Part shown: one piece after another, positions 16,815-24,659 of the stretch
Layout of the letters: every line of letters starts with the position of its first letter
How positions within the stretch are numbered: the first letter of the stretch is position 1
NCBI GenBank assembly: GCA_027493525.1
Contig: JAOSKN010000001.1
Location: forward strand, 2,480,001-2,544,000
Reading direction: 5' to 3'
Source: Planctomycetota bacterium
GTDB taxonomy: Bacteria > Planctomycetota > SZUA-567 > H5-PLA8
DNA length: 64,000 bases
Notes under the pieces: model-generated
What the model saw: only the letters and a program-made list of their open reading frames with translations
Database searches by the model: none
What the model was told of the DNA's origin: nothing
Program-made: the position numbers and the translations under genes

Positions 16815-17660
16815 ATGCGCAGCCTTGCGGCTGCCGCGCCGCCGTCCACCGGGACGGCGGCCGGCATCGATTTGGACCATCTATCCTGGAGCGGCGTCTC
16901 GACCTACAACCAATGCCCCAAGCGGTTCAGCTACCGCTACTTGGAGGCGGCGCCCGAGGAACGAAAGTCAGCGGCGCTGATCTTCGGGAGTGCCTTCCAC
17001 CGTGCCGCAGAGCAGGTCTTGCAGTCGCGGCTGGAAGGCCGGGACCTACCGGACCAGGCCTCGTTGCTAGCGACGTACACCGGCCACTGGAAGGAAGAGT
17101 CCGACCAGGCACCGGAAATCGTTTTTGCCAAGGGCGACGACGAGTCGACGCTGTTGAATCTTGCTGAACGGATGCTCGTCGCGTTCCTGGAGCATGTCCG
17201 GCAGGAAGCTCAAGCCGAGCCGCAGCGGCGCATCCTGGCGTTGGAGCACGCGGACCGGTTCCGGTTGTTGCCAGAGACGCCTCCGCTGGAGGCCCGTCTG
17301 GACGTACTCGAACTCGACGGCGAGGACTTGTTGGTAACGGAAATCAAGACCTCGAAATCCCGATGGAACGACCAGAAGGTGACCGAAGCGCTCCCGCAGC
17401 TTGTCGTCTACGCGCATGCTTTAATGCCGTTGTTGCGGGAAATCGGGGCCACGCGCATCAGGCCGCGCTTCCTGATCGTCACCAAGGCAAAGGCGCCCGT
17501 AGTGCAGGTTCTTGAACCGAAGGCTGACCAGCGGGATGTGCAGCGCCTGCGCGAGCAGCTCGGCGAGGTTTGGAAGGGCATTCAGGCCAACGTATTCCCG
17601 GCGCGTGAGGGCTGGTGGTGCGCAGCCTGCCCGTTCCGGGTCGCGTGTCAGGGCCGGTGA
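16815..17660 (+). CDS. PD-(D/E)XK nuclease with Cys cluster (RecB/Cas4/AddB-like)
   Basis: Encodes 281 residues. The PD-(D/E)XK core is seen in RLDVLELDGEDLLVTEIKTSK: Asp, then ExK. One Cys lies near the N-terminus (Cys34 in YNQCPKRF) and three near the C-terminus (Cys269, Cys272, Cys278), the arrangement of the iron-sulphur clamp of AddB and Cas4 nucleases. AGGAG precedes the ATG. It follows the phage-type protein by 44 bases. It probably acts as an exonuclease or end-processing enzyme in replication or recombination of the element. No other cas gene or repeat array is present, so a CRISPR role is unlikely. Confidence 0.85.
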   Translation: MRSLAAAAPPSTGTAAGIDLDHLSWSGVSTYNQCPKRFSYRYLEAAPEERKSAALIFGSAFHRAAEQVLQSRLEGRDLPDQASLLATYTGHWKEESDQAPEIVFAKGDDESTLLNLAERMLVAFLEHVRQEAQAEPQRRILALEHADRFRLLPETPPLEARLDVLELDGEDLLVTEIKTSKSRWNDQKVTEALPQLVVYAHALMPLLREIGATRIRPRFLIVTKAKAPVVQVLEPKADQRDVQRLREQLGEVWKGIQANVFPAREGWWCAACPFRVACQGR

Positions 17661-17741
17661 ATAGGCAATGCCTTTCCATCGTCGCCGCCTCACGGCGCCG
17701 GCGGAATATCGCGAAACCCGAGTCCCAACGAAAGGGAAATC

Positions 17742-18107
17742 ATGCCCTTAAGCGAAAAAGAAACGGCCACTATCCTGGCGGCGCTGCGCCTGTGGCAGCG
17801 CCGGGTCGTAGAGCCGGCGAGCAGGTCTTCCCAGCCCAATCAAGTCATCGCCAGCGCAGCGCCGGATTACTTCACAGAACACACCCCGCTCGACGCTACC
17901 GAGATCGACGCCCTCTGTGAGCGGCTCAATCTGGACGAGGCGCTCACCATCCACCTGGTCGTGGCCGACCGGCCCGAGGACACCATCGCCGGCCGGTTCT
18001 ACGAGGCGTATATGGACCGCGCCGACGCAGAGGTTGTGCTTCAGAAAATTAAGGAAGAGCAGCCTGACTGGGACGCGGACATGATCGACCTCGACCTGCT
18101 CGGCTGA
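17742..18107 (+). CDS. Acidic hypothetical protein
   Basis: Encodes 121 residues, preceded by AAAGGG, and followed 33 bases later by a strong terminator. The C-terminal half is markedly acidic (WDADMIDLDLL). No family is recognised. Small acidic proteins in phage-like elements are sometimes DNA mimics or inhibitors, but nothing here shows that. It is the last gene of the run that starts with the GYF_2 gene. Confidence 0.6.
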   Translation: MPLSEKETATILAALRLWQRRVVEPASRSSQPNQVIASAAPDYFTEHTPLDATEIDALCERLNLDEALTIHLVVADRPEDTIAGRFYEAYMDRADAEVVLQKIKEEQPDWDADMIDLDLLG

Positions 18108-18140
18108 CCGATCGCCGAACCACCTGTCAGTTCGTATCGA

Positions 18141-18172
18141 GCCCCGGCGGGTGGTCCGCCGGGGCTTCTTGT
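18141..18172 (+). terminator. Rho-independent terminator
   Basis: A perfect ten-pair GC stem (GCCCCGGCGG with CCGCCGGGGC, five-base loop) followed by TTCTTGTT. It lies just downstream of the acidic protein gene and separates it from the next small gene. Confidence 0.8.
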
Positions 18173-18196
18173 TGTCCCTTACAGGAGGCCCTGCCC

Positions 18197-18424
18197 ATGA
18201 CCGCCGAAAACGTAGCCCTGATTCCACCCCGCCGCCGAGACGTGCTGTTCACCGAGATCAAGAGACTGGTCGCCGAGATCGACGCCCAGGAGCGTAGTTT
18301 GGGTGCCGTGGACGAAGACGGCGCGCTGATCGACGAGGCGCTGGAAGGCATAGCCGAGATGCTGACGGCAGAGGTTCGGCGCGCCAAACGCCAGAGCAGG
18401 CGGCGCATGGCCGTGGCTACCTAG
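18197..18424 (+). CDS. Small hypothetical protein
   Basis: Encodes 75 residues, with GGAGG eight bases before the ATG. It is predicted to be helical throughout, with an acidic middle (ALIDEALEGIAEML) and a strongly basic tail (RRAKRQSRRR), which could bind nucleic acid. It stands between two strong terminators and so is probably its own transcription unit. No family is recognised. Confidence 0.65.
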   Translation: MTAENVALIPPRRRDVLFTEIKRLVAEIDAQERSLGAVDEDGALIDEALEGIAEMLTAEVRRAKRQSRRRMAVAT

Positions 18425-18444
18425 CCAGCCTTCACGCATTCGAG

Positions 18445-18475
18445 GCCCGCCGGGCGCTCCCGGCGGGCTTTCATT
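18445..18475 (+). terminator. Rho-independent terminator
   Basis: A perfect ten-pair stem (GCCCGCCGGG with CCCGGCGGGC, four-base loop) followed by TTTCATT, 20 bases after the small gene's stop codon. Confidence 0.8.
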
Positions 18476-18577
18476 CTGTAGCAGGGATTCGAGAAAACGA
18501 CACGGTTTGCAGCATTGCATGCGCCAGCGTCGACGGCTTAGGATGGTGGTCCAGTCTCGTATTATGGGAGGGTGTCC

Positions 18578-18913
18578 ATGGATATTGAAATGGCGACCGA
18601 TTTCATCGATAGAATCTCCCAAGTAAGCGATCCCGATTTCCAGGAGATGGCCAAGGGATTCCTGGAGAGCGCGGTGCACTACGCCCACATTCGCGCGGAG
18701 TGGGCCTTAAAGGACGCCGAGTGGCGGTTGGCCCAGGACCAGGGCCGGAGAATCGCCCACAACGCATTCATTGACCGCTGCAATCTCATGGCGCGGTGGA
18801 TGGAGAAGCTGGGGCTGAATACGCAATGGCGGCGCGACCTGCGGGAAGATCGCAAGCTTATTGGCGATTTCGCCTGCCTGTTACATGCGGCGCTGGGGAT
18901 ATCGGCGCGGTGA
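18578..18913 (+). CDS. Hypothetical helical protein
   Basis: Encodes 111 residues from ATG 18578, preceded by GGGAGGG; an in-frame GTG six bases upstream is the alternative. The protein is helical, with many charged residues and Trp (WALKDAEWRLAQDQGRR in part). No family is recognised. It ends 54 bases before the stop codon of the minus-strand nuclease-like gene, so the two are convergent. Confidence 0.6.
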   Translation: MDIEMATDFIDRISQVSDPDFQEMAKGFLESAVHYAHIRAEWALKDAEWRLAQDQGRRIAHNAFIDRCNLMARWMEKLGLNTQWRRDLREDRKLIGDFACLLHAALGISAR

Positions 18914-18966
18914 GCATGTTGTAATCGAGTTGACCATTCCAATAGCGGCGTCCGCATTGGTATCGA

Positions 18967-19554
18967 TTAATCGGTCAGCGTTTCGCCTGGACGCATGCTG
19001 TACATTTGGTCGGCCTGAGCCAATAGGTCATCGGGATAACGTCCGTTTACATCTGCCCAACTTACCCGCCCGTCGAACATGGTAAGCGTTTCCGGACGCC
19101 CAAACTTCTTTGCATTGGCAAAGTATCTCGACGAAGCCAATGCCACGAGATGAACTCTTATTCCCTCCAGGCCGGGAATGCCATTGATTCGCTCCTCCTT
19201 GTCGCTTCTGAAGTCTTCATTTTGGGCCAGGTCATAAGGTTCGCAGACCTTTGCTTCGACAATGATGATGTCGCGTTCACCGAACAGGCAAAGGTCGAAG
19301 GTGCGCTTGGCAGGCAAATCTACTTTTCCTGCAGATTTCCCCGGCTGATGCCACAGGTAGTCTCGGTAAAAGCAAACCTCGACCCCTAAATCCCATTCAC
19401 TGTCGGCAACTTCCTTCAAATTGGCCTTATCAATAAGCCATCGCGCGAAGGCTGTCGGTTCCTTCGATGCGTGGGCGTACAGGACGGCGCAAAAGAAACG
19501 CTCGTCGCGAGTCCAACTGCTCCACGGCCTATGCTTCAGGTAGGGGATACCCAT
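18967..19554 (-). CDS. PD-(D/E)XK nuclease-like protein
   Basis: Encodes 195 residues. The motif KRTFDLCLFGERDIIIVEAKV shows Asp followed by ExK, the active site of restriction-type nucleases. The start at 19554 has AGGAGG four to five bases upstream. It is the only minus-strand gene inside the plus-strand block, so it may be a later insertion or an independently expressed cargo gene. No methyltransferase gene lies next to it. It could be a restriction-like or Holliday-junction-type nuclease. The catalytic motif is seen; the biological role is inference. Confidence 0.6.
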   Translation of the reverse strand: MGIPYLKHRPWSSWTRDERFFCAVLYAHASKEPTAFARWLIDKANLKEVADSEWDLGVEVCFYRDYLWHQPGKSAGKVDLPAKRTFDLCLFGERDIIIVEAKVCEPYDLAQNEDFRSDKEERINGIPGLEGIRVHLVALASSRYFANAKKFGRPETLTMFDGRVSWADVNGRYPDDLLAQADQMYSMRPGETLTD

Positions 19555-19659
19555 AGCGCCTCCTGACGAACCTCAACATGGTCGGTATTCGAACAGCTCA
19601 GCCATACCTGCGTCCGCAGAAGTCTACGTTCCCCAGCGCCATTTCAGAAAGGAATTCCA

Positions 19660-20736
19660 ATGGTTCGAGAATCTGTAACGCTGTACTTCCGTGAGGGCAG
19701 TTCCGACAAGGTCTACCAAACAACCATCGAAGAAGCCGAATGCGGCTTCGTCGTCAACTTCGCCTACGGCCGGCGTGGCTCCACGCTCCAGACCGGCACG
19801 AAGACGAACGCTCCAATCCCGTTCGACCAGGCGAAGAAGATCTACGACAAGCTCGTGAAGTCGAAGACCTCCAAGGGCTACACGCCGGGCGAAGGCGGAA
19901 CGCCCTACGCCGATACCCCGAAGGCAGCGCAAGACACTGGCCTGCGCCCACAGCTCCTGAACCCGATCACTGAGGATGAAGTCGAGCGCTACCTGACCGA
20001 TCCCGCGTTCTGGATGCAGGAGAAGAAGGACGGACGCCGCGTCCTGGTCCGCAAGATAGGCGGGGAGGTCACCGGGATCAACAGGCGCGGCCTTGCTATC
20101 AGCTTACCGGAACCCATCATCCAGGCCGCACTCACGCTGCGTTCAGACTTCGTGCTCGACGGCGAAGCGGTCGGAGACCGGTTCCACGCCTTCGACTGCC
20201 TGCAGCGGGGCAGCTCGCCCCTGGAGAAGCTGGCCTACCGGGACCGTTGGCGCATCCTGCTCGAACTGGCCGGCGGGCGTGGCGGAGCCATCGAGGTTTT
20301 GCCCACAGCGGCGGCGACCGGCGACAAGCGCGATCTGCTTCGATTCCTCCGGGAACGGAAGGCAGAAGGAGTGGTCTTGAAGGATCGTGGCGCTCCGTAC
20401 ACGCCGGGTAGGCTGGCCAGTGGTGGGCCACAGCTTAAGCTTAAGTTCTACGCGACGGCCTCCTGCATCGTCGCGCCGGGCCGCAACGGGAAGCGCAGCG
20501 TCGGCCTTGAGCTGCTGGACGGGCTCAAGCTCGTGGCGGTCGGCAACGTCACAATCCCGCCAAATACGAAGATCCCCAAGGTCGGGACCGTCGCGGAAAT
20601 TCGGTACCTCAACGCAATCCGTGGCGGCAGCCTGTACCAGCCCGTTTTTCTGGGGGTTCGAAGCGACATCTTGACCGCCGATTGCAAGCTGTCGCAGTTG
20701 AAGTTCCGGCACGACGATGCCGAGGACGAGTCGTAG
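19660..20736 (+). CDS. ATP-dependent DNA ligase with N-terminal WGR domain
   Basis: Encodes 358 residues. Residues 1-75 form a WGR-type domain (core YGRRGS at 36-41). The ligase core has motif I KKDG (nucleophile Lys122), motif III in FHAFDCL, motif IV EGVVLKD and motif V LKLKF. WGR domains are known from PARP-family proteins, where they bind DNA ends and nicks, so here it probably targets the ligase to nicks. GGAATTCC precedes the ATG. Together with polymerase, primase-helicase and nuclease it completes a replication toolkit. Cellular ligase in bacteria is normally NAD-dependent LigA, so this is element-type. Confidence 0.9.
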   Translation: MVRESVTLYFREGSSDKVYQTTIEEAECGFVVNFAYGRRGSTLQTGTKTNAPIPFDQAKKIYDKLVKSKTSKGYTPGEGGTPYADTPKAAQDTGLRPQLLNPITEDEVERYLTDPAFWMQEKKDGRRVLVRKIGGEVTGINRRGLAISLPEPIIQAALTLRSDFVLDGEAVGDRFHAFDCLQRGSSPLEKLAYRDRWRILLELAGGRGGAIEVLPTAAATGDKRDLLRFLRERKAEGVVLKDRGAPYTPGRLASGGPQLKLKFYATASCIVAPGRNGKRSVGLELLDGLKLVAVGNVTIPPNTKIPKVGTVAEIRYLNAIRGGSLYQPVFLGVRSDILTADCKLSQLKFRHDDAEDES

Positions 20737-20775
20737 CCGTTTCTCCCTTTCCACCACACAACCCAGGAGGATCCA

Positions 20776-21048
20776 ATGTCCCGCCGCACGCGCCAAATGG
20801 CGGCGCGGCAGGTCGTTCGTTGTCCCGTCTGCGGCGGCGAATTCACGTTCGCATGCTACGAAGCCATCCTGCGCGTGCATCATCTTACGCAGAATGCTAC
20901 GGGCCGCTGGCGACACGTGGCGACCGAACCCCGCCGGCTCGATGTCCCGATCCCGCTCCTACTCGTCTGCGAGGGCTGCGCCCATCCGTTGGGCCAGCCG
21001 ACGCAAGCTGTCCTTGATGCCCTCAAGCCACCGCGCCGCGGGAAGTGA
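20776..21048 (+). CDS. Small zinc-ribbon-like protein
   Basis: Encodes 90 residues with AGGAGG five bases before the ATG. Two CxxC pairs (CPVCGG near residue 16 and CEGC near 65) can bind one zinc. The gene overlaps a longer frame in another phase that is not real. It lies between the ligase and the DUF932 gene. No closer family is recognised. Confidence 0.7.
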   Translation: MSRRTRQMAARQVVRCPVCGGEFTFACYEAILRVHHLTQNATGRWRHVATEPRRLDVPIPLLLVCEGCAHPLGQPTQAVLDALKPPRRGK

Positions 21049-21085
21049 TCCCGCCGCGTCTACACCGAATCACAGGAGATTTCCC

Positions 21086-21841
21086 ATGCTCATGCTGTCC
21101 AAAGCTACCGAGATCAACCGCCGTGACCTCGGCACGATACGCACGCCGGCGCCCACCGACACCTGGCGTCCGGTGCCGCACCTGGAAGTCGTCGAGACCC
21201 TGCTGCACCGCGCCGAAGCCAAGGGCCTGCGCGTCGCCAACGAGCGCTACGCCGTGCTGGACGGCGCGCTGTACCCGCAGCCCGGCGTGCAGGTCAGCCT
21301 GAAGGGCGCCCGCATGTTCGGCTCGCTGGACTTCGAGCCGATCCGCGGCCTCCAGTTTCCGGCAGGCTGCACGCCGTCCGCCGGCATCCGCAACTCGCAC
21401 GACAAGAGCTTCGCGCTCTCGATCCTGAGCGGCGCGAGGGTACTCGTTTGCGCGAACGGTGTTTTGAGCGCTGAGTACGTCATCAGCAGGAAGCACACGT
21501 CCGGCCTGGACTTGGAAGTCGAGGTGGACCGGGCGCTCGATGCCTTCATCGAGAGCACGGCGCAGTTTCACGCCACCTACGAGCGGCTTCGCGGCAAGAG
21601 CCTGACCAAGGCGCGCTCGCACCACCTCGTCGTCGAGCTGGCCCGCGCCGGGGCAATCTCGTCTTCGGACATCCTGCCGGTCGTTCAGGAGTTCGAGCAG
21701 CCGCGCCATCCCGAGTTCCGAGACCGCAACGCGTGGACCCTTTATCAGGCCGCGACCGAGCGCATGAAACAGCAGTCGCCGGCGCGGCAGGTGGACGGGT
21801 TCAAGGCGTTGAACTCGGTCCTGCATTCGCTGGTCAACTGA
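21086..21841 (+). CDS. DUF932 phage/plasmid-like protein
   Basis: Encodes 251 residues; ATG 21086 follows AGGAGATTTCCC. The sequence (GCTPSAGIRNSHDKSF, then LSILSGARVLVCANGVLS) matches the DUF932 family of proteins common on phages, plasmids and integrative elements. The biochemical role of the family is unknown. An upstream continuation of the frame to 20717 has no ribosome binding site and overlaps the zinc-ribbon gene, so it is not used. Confidence 0.8.
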   Translation: MLMLSKATEINRRDLGTIRTPAPTDTWRPVPHLEVVETLLHRAEAKGLRVANERYAVLDGALYPQPGVQVSLKGARMFGSLDFEPIRGLQFPAGCTPSAGIRNSHDKSFALSILSGARVLVCANGVLSAEYVISRKHTSGLDLEVEVDRALDAFIESTAQFHATYERLRGKSLTKARSHHLVVELARAGAISSSDILPVVQEFEQPRHPEFRDRNAWTLYQAATERMKQQSPARQVDGFKALNSVLHSLVN

Positions 21842-21918
21842 GTCGCCGTCCCACCGTGCATGGTCGCCGGATCAAACCGGCGCCCATGCGCGGATCCCCG
21901 TTTACCGTGGAGGTTCCG

Positions 21919-22062
21919 ATGCCAAGTCTTGTGAAGAAGGTCCTTGTGATCGCGCTGATCGCCGTCGCACAAACCGTTGCAGAAGAGGTCCTGGCGAAGC
22001 CGTTCCGCCGAAAGCGGAATCGACGACCAGGAAGGGCGCTGACCGCCACAAAGAGCCCATGA
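21919..22062 (+). CDS. Small membrane protein, 47 residues
   Basis: GTGGAGG five bases before ATG 21919 opens a 47-residue frame with one hydrophobic segment (KKVLVIALIAVAQTVAEEVL) and a very basic C-terminus (KPFRRKRNRRPGR). By the positive-inside rule the basic tail stays in the cytoplasm. The function is unknown. Confidence 0.6.
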   Translation: MPSLVKKVLVIALIAVAQTVAEEVLAKPFRRKRNRRPGRALTATKSP

Positions 22063-22080
22063 GCACAATCCAGAGGGCCG

Positions 22081-22224
22081 ATGAAAGACGTTCTTGCATT
22101 TGTAACGGCGCAAGCTATAGAGACAGATACCGACGCGGATGAATCATCGTCCGCTATAGGCGTGGGCAGAGGTTCGACGGCGAGGACACCACGCCCCCAC
22201 CCGACCGAGCAAGTTGCTCGATGA
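22081..22224 (+). CDS. Possible small protein, 47 residues
   Basis: A frame opening with MKDVLAFVTAQAIETDTDAD, 18 bases after the preceding gene, with AGAGGG just upstream of the ATG. Composition fits a coding frame, but the ribosome binding site is close and weak and no family is recognised. An overlapping 27-residue frame starting at 22059 is an alternative reading. Confidence 0.35.
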   Translation: MKDVLAFVTAQAIETDTDADESSSAIGVGRGSTARTPRPHPTEQVAR

Positions 22225-22348
22225 TGTTCCCCTCGCACCATCCCCGACCCGTTCCTCGGGTTCGACGAAATCCTTGCAGTAGCAGATGCCCCGGTTCCTT
22301 TGTGCCACCGGTGGAGAAGACATGCCGTGACCGAAGGGAACCTTCTCC

Positions 22349-22711
22349 TTGGCCAATGCAGCCAAACCCGCAGAACATGGCGCGGAAGGTGCCGATTGTA
22401 CCCAGCCGGATGTAGATGAAATTGGACAGGACGTAGAGCGCGAGACGCGGCTCGGCGTCCTCCTTCAACCGGCGACGATTATTACTGAAGCTCAGCTCGC
22501 GCACGCCTTGGGCCGGCATCCGGTCACCATCAGGCGAGCCGTTGAACGGGGAGAACTACCGCCCCCGGTTCGCCTGATGGGCAAACCTACCTGGACCGGC
22601 GCTGCAATTCTGAAGCACCTCGAAGCTCGCCTTGAACAGGCACGCGAGTCGGCGGACGTGTTCAACCGCCACCGCGCCACATTCCAGAAAAAAACCGATA
22701 AAGAAAGGTAA
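22349..22711 (+). CDS. AlpA-like HTH protein, possible excisionase/regulator
   Basis: Encodes up to 120 residues. The segment TEAQLAHALGRHPVTIRRAVERGELPPPVRLMGKPTW (core ALGRHPVTIRRAVERGELP) is the winged-helix motif of MerR/AlpA/Xis-type DNA-binding proteins. It ends five bases before the integrase gene's ATG, the usual place of an excisionase or directionality factor. The start is uncertain: GGGAA lies too far upstream of ATG 22349, and only the part from about residue 35 is clearly domain. Confidence 0.7.
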   Translation: MANAAKPAEHGAEGADCTQPDVDEIGQDVERETRLGVLLQPATIITEAQLAHALGRHPVTIRRAVERGELPPPVRLMGKPTWTGAAILKHLEARLEQARESADVFNRHRATFQKKTDKER

Positions 22712-22716
22712 CCGCT

Positions 22717-23949
22717 ATGGCTGGCGTACGTTCGCGCCCGCTCAAAGGCGGGCGTTACCAAGGATGGTACCTGGAGTTTGTAGCTGTCGATCAACCCATG
22801 CGCCGGAAATTCTTCACCGGCACCAAGGACAAGAAGGAAACCCTGCGCATCGCAATGCGCCTTGAAGACGAGCAGCACCTGATCCGACTGAATCCCCGGC
22901 TGGCCCCGTCCCCGTTCGATAAGTACAAGTCCGAGAAGTTTGTCAAAATCGCCGGCCACTATCTGGCCTGGGGCAACGCCAAGGGCGGGCGCGGCGGAAG
23001 GCCATGGGGCCGTCGCCACCAGGTCGAGCGGCGGCGGCTGCTCAAATGGTGGGGGGAGCGGCTTAATCTGGAAACCTTGGGAGACCTGGAAGGCGTTCTG
23101 CCCCGGGTCGATCAGGTCATGCGGGAGTTGGAGCGCGAAGGGCTGGCCGGCAAGACCATGCAGACCCGCATCGATACCATCTCGTCCTTCTGCAAATGGT
23201 GTATCGGGCGTGGCTACCTGAAGGAAAACCCGATCAAGGGGATCGGGCACTACGACTTCACGCCCAAGTTCCGGCGACGGGCCCTTTCCCCGGAAGAAGT
23301 CCACCGGCTATTGCCGGTCTGCAAGCCGTTCCGGCGGCTGCTGTACGAAGTGGCGATTTGCACCGGCCTGCGTGCCGGTGAATTGCGTGCCCTTGAGCGG
23401 AGGCACCTTGACGTGGATCGCTGCGGCATTCACTTGGACCCGGGTTGGACGAAGAACCGGAAGCCCGGGTTCCAGCCGCTGCCGGCCTACCTGATCCAGC
23501 AGTTGGTGGACTTTCATGCCACCGGTGACCCGAAGTATTTCTACATCAAGTACAGGACGACCAAGCGGCGTTGGACCACGGGCACCCAGCGGGCAAATCT
23601 TCCGTTAGATCCGCTGCTCTATGTGTCCGCCAACACCGGCCGCGAATTCGTGAAGGACCTGGAGCGAGCCGGGATCCCGAAGGAGGGGCCGGGCGGCAAG
23701 CTGGACTTCCACGCGCTGCGCGTGACCTACACTACGTTCCTTTTCGACGTGGGCGCATCCTTAAAGGAAGCTCAGCACCTGGCCCGACACAGCGACCCGA
23801 ACCTGACCGCGAACATCTACGCTCGGGTCCGGGACGAGCGGTTGCACTGGGTAACGGAAAAGGTTGCGGACATCATCAAGCCCAAGCCGCCTGAAGATAA
23901 GAGTGGGAGCAGCGGCACGGAGACTGTTCGCCAGGGCGAAGTTGGGTAG
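22717..23949 (+). CDS. Tyrosine recombinase / integrase
   Basis: Encodes 410 residues. An N-terminal arm- and core-binding region (about 1-185) precedes the catalytic domain with Arg219 (CTGLRAGEL), His332/Arg335 (DFHALRVTYTT), His358 (LARHSD) and the nucleophile Tyr368 (NIYARV). All expected residues are present, so the enzyme is probably active. GAAAGG precedes the ATG, and the AlpA-like gene lies directly upstream. It should mediate integration and excision of the element. No tRNA or obvious direct repeat was found beside it, so the attachment site is not identified. Confidence 0.93.
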   Translation: MAGVRSRPLKGGRYQGWYLEFVAVDQPMRRKFFTGTKDKKETLRIAMRLEDEQHLIRLNPRLAPSPFDKYKSEKFVKIAGHYLAWGNAKGGRGGRPWGRRHQVERRRLLKWWGERLNLETLGDLEGVLPRVDQVMRELEREGLAGKTMQTRIDTISSFCKWCIGRGYLKENPIKGIGHYDFTPKFRRRALSPEEVHRLLPVCKPFRRLLYEVAICTGLRAGELRALERRHLDVDRCGIHLDPGWTKNRKPGFQPLPAYLIQQLVDFHATGDPKYFYIKYRTTKRRWTTGTQRANLPLDPLLYVSANTGREFVKDLERAGIPKEGPGGKLDFHALRVTYTTFLFDVGASLKEAQHLARHSDPNLTANIYARVRDERLHWVTEKVADIIKPKPPEDKSGSSGTETVRQGEVG

Positions 23950-24105
23950 CCAACAGGAGTCTGCGTTTAAGCCTACTCGTGTCACGTAAACCAGGGCCAG
24001 ATTTACAACCTACCTTGCAGGATTCTTAGCCGTGGTACTTTGACATGCAATACTCGTGAACTTGACATCCAGGAGCCATGAAGTAGAAGCAGGGATAGGA
24101 GAGAT

Positions 24106-24528
24106 ATGCGACCGTTTGTCCTCATACTCTGCGTTTTATTGAACTCCCTTAGCTTGGGCTGCGAGGGTACGATCTACCTTTGCATTTGCTCTGAAGCAGA
24201 GGGTGGTTTTTGTATTGAGCACTCTTCCTCACGCTGTTGTTGTCAGGAGTGCCCACCCGACAATGACAAGGGATCGGAATTCCAAGAGACCTATGCCGGT
24301 GAATCGTGTGATAAATGCGTAGATATTCCCCTTTTAACCTCCTCCCCAGAAAAGCTGGTTAATGGGTGTGTCGAAGTTTCAATGCCCCAGTTCTTTGCGC
24401 CGGCGATATTCCTAGTTGATAATTCAGTCGCCTTTTTCCCCCTAAACGCGATCACTAGATTGAACGCTTCCCCTCCTTTCCGGCTACCCAAAGCCGATTC
24501 CGCGTCCGTCCAGGTTCTGCGCTGTTAA
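24106..24528 (+). CDS. Cys-rich secreted protein at head of metal operon
   Basis: Encodes 140 residues after AGGAGAGAT. A signal peptide (MRPFVLILCVLLNSLSLGC, with a possible lipidated Cys at the end) is followed by many Cys residues, including CICSE and CCCQEC, and by GESCDKC. The Cys clusters suggest binding of a soft metal such as zinc, cadmium, copper or lead in the periplasm. It lies 130 bases upstream of the adaptor gene and in the same direction, so it probably belongs to the efflux operon. The family is not named with certainty. Confidence 0.65.
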   Translation: MRPFVLILCVLLNSLSLGCEGTIYLCICSEAEGGFCIEHSSSRCCCQECPPDNDKGSEFQETYAGESCDKCVDIPLLTSSPEKLVNGCVEVSMPQFFAPAIFLVDNSVAFFPLNAITRLNASPPFRLPKADSASVQVLRC

Positions 24529-24659
24529 TCAGATCCCCAGTCTTGCCGTGCCAATTCACCTAATACTAATTACTAAGCCAGGCTTTAGGCCCTGCCTGAA
24601 GGCAGGGGTTGGATAAGGGCCGGGATTGGGGATCGCCGAAAACTGCAAGGGAGGTCGTT

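Noticed and set aside
16815..17660. Cas4 and a CRISPR locus
   Set aside because: No repeat-spacer array and no other cas gene are present; the nuclease fits a phage recombination module better.
23950..24105. Attachment site downstream of the integrase
   Set aside because: No tRNA end or direct repeat could be paired with another place in the window.
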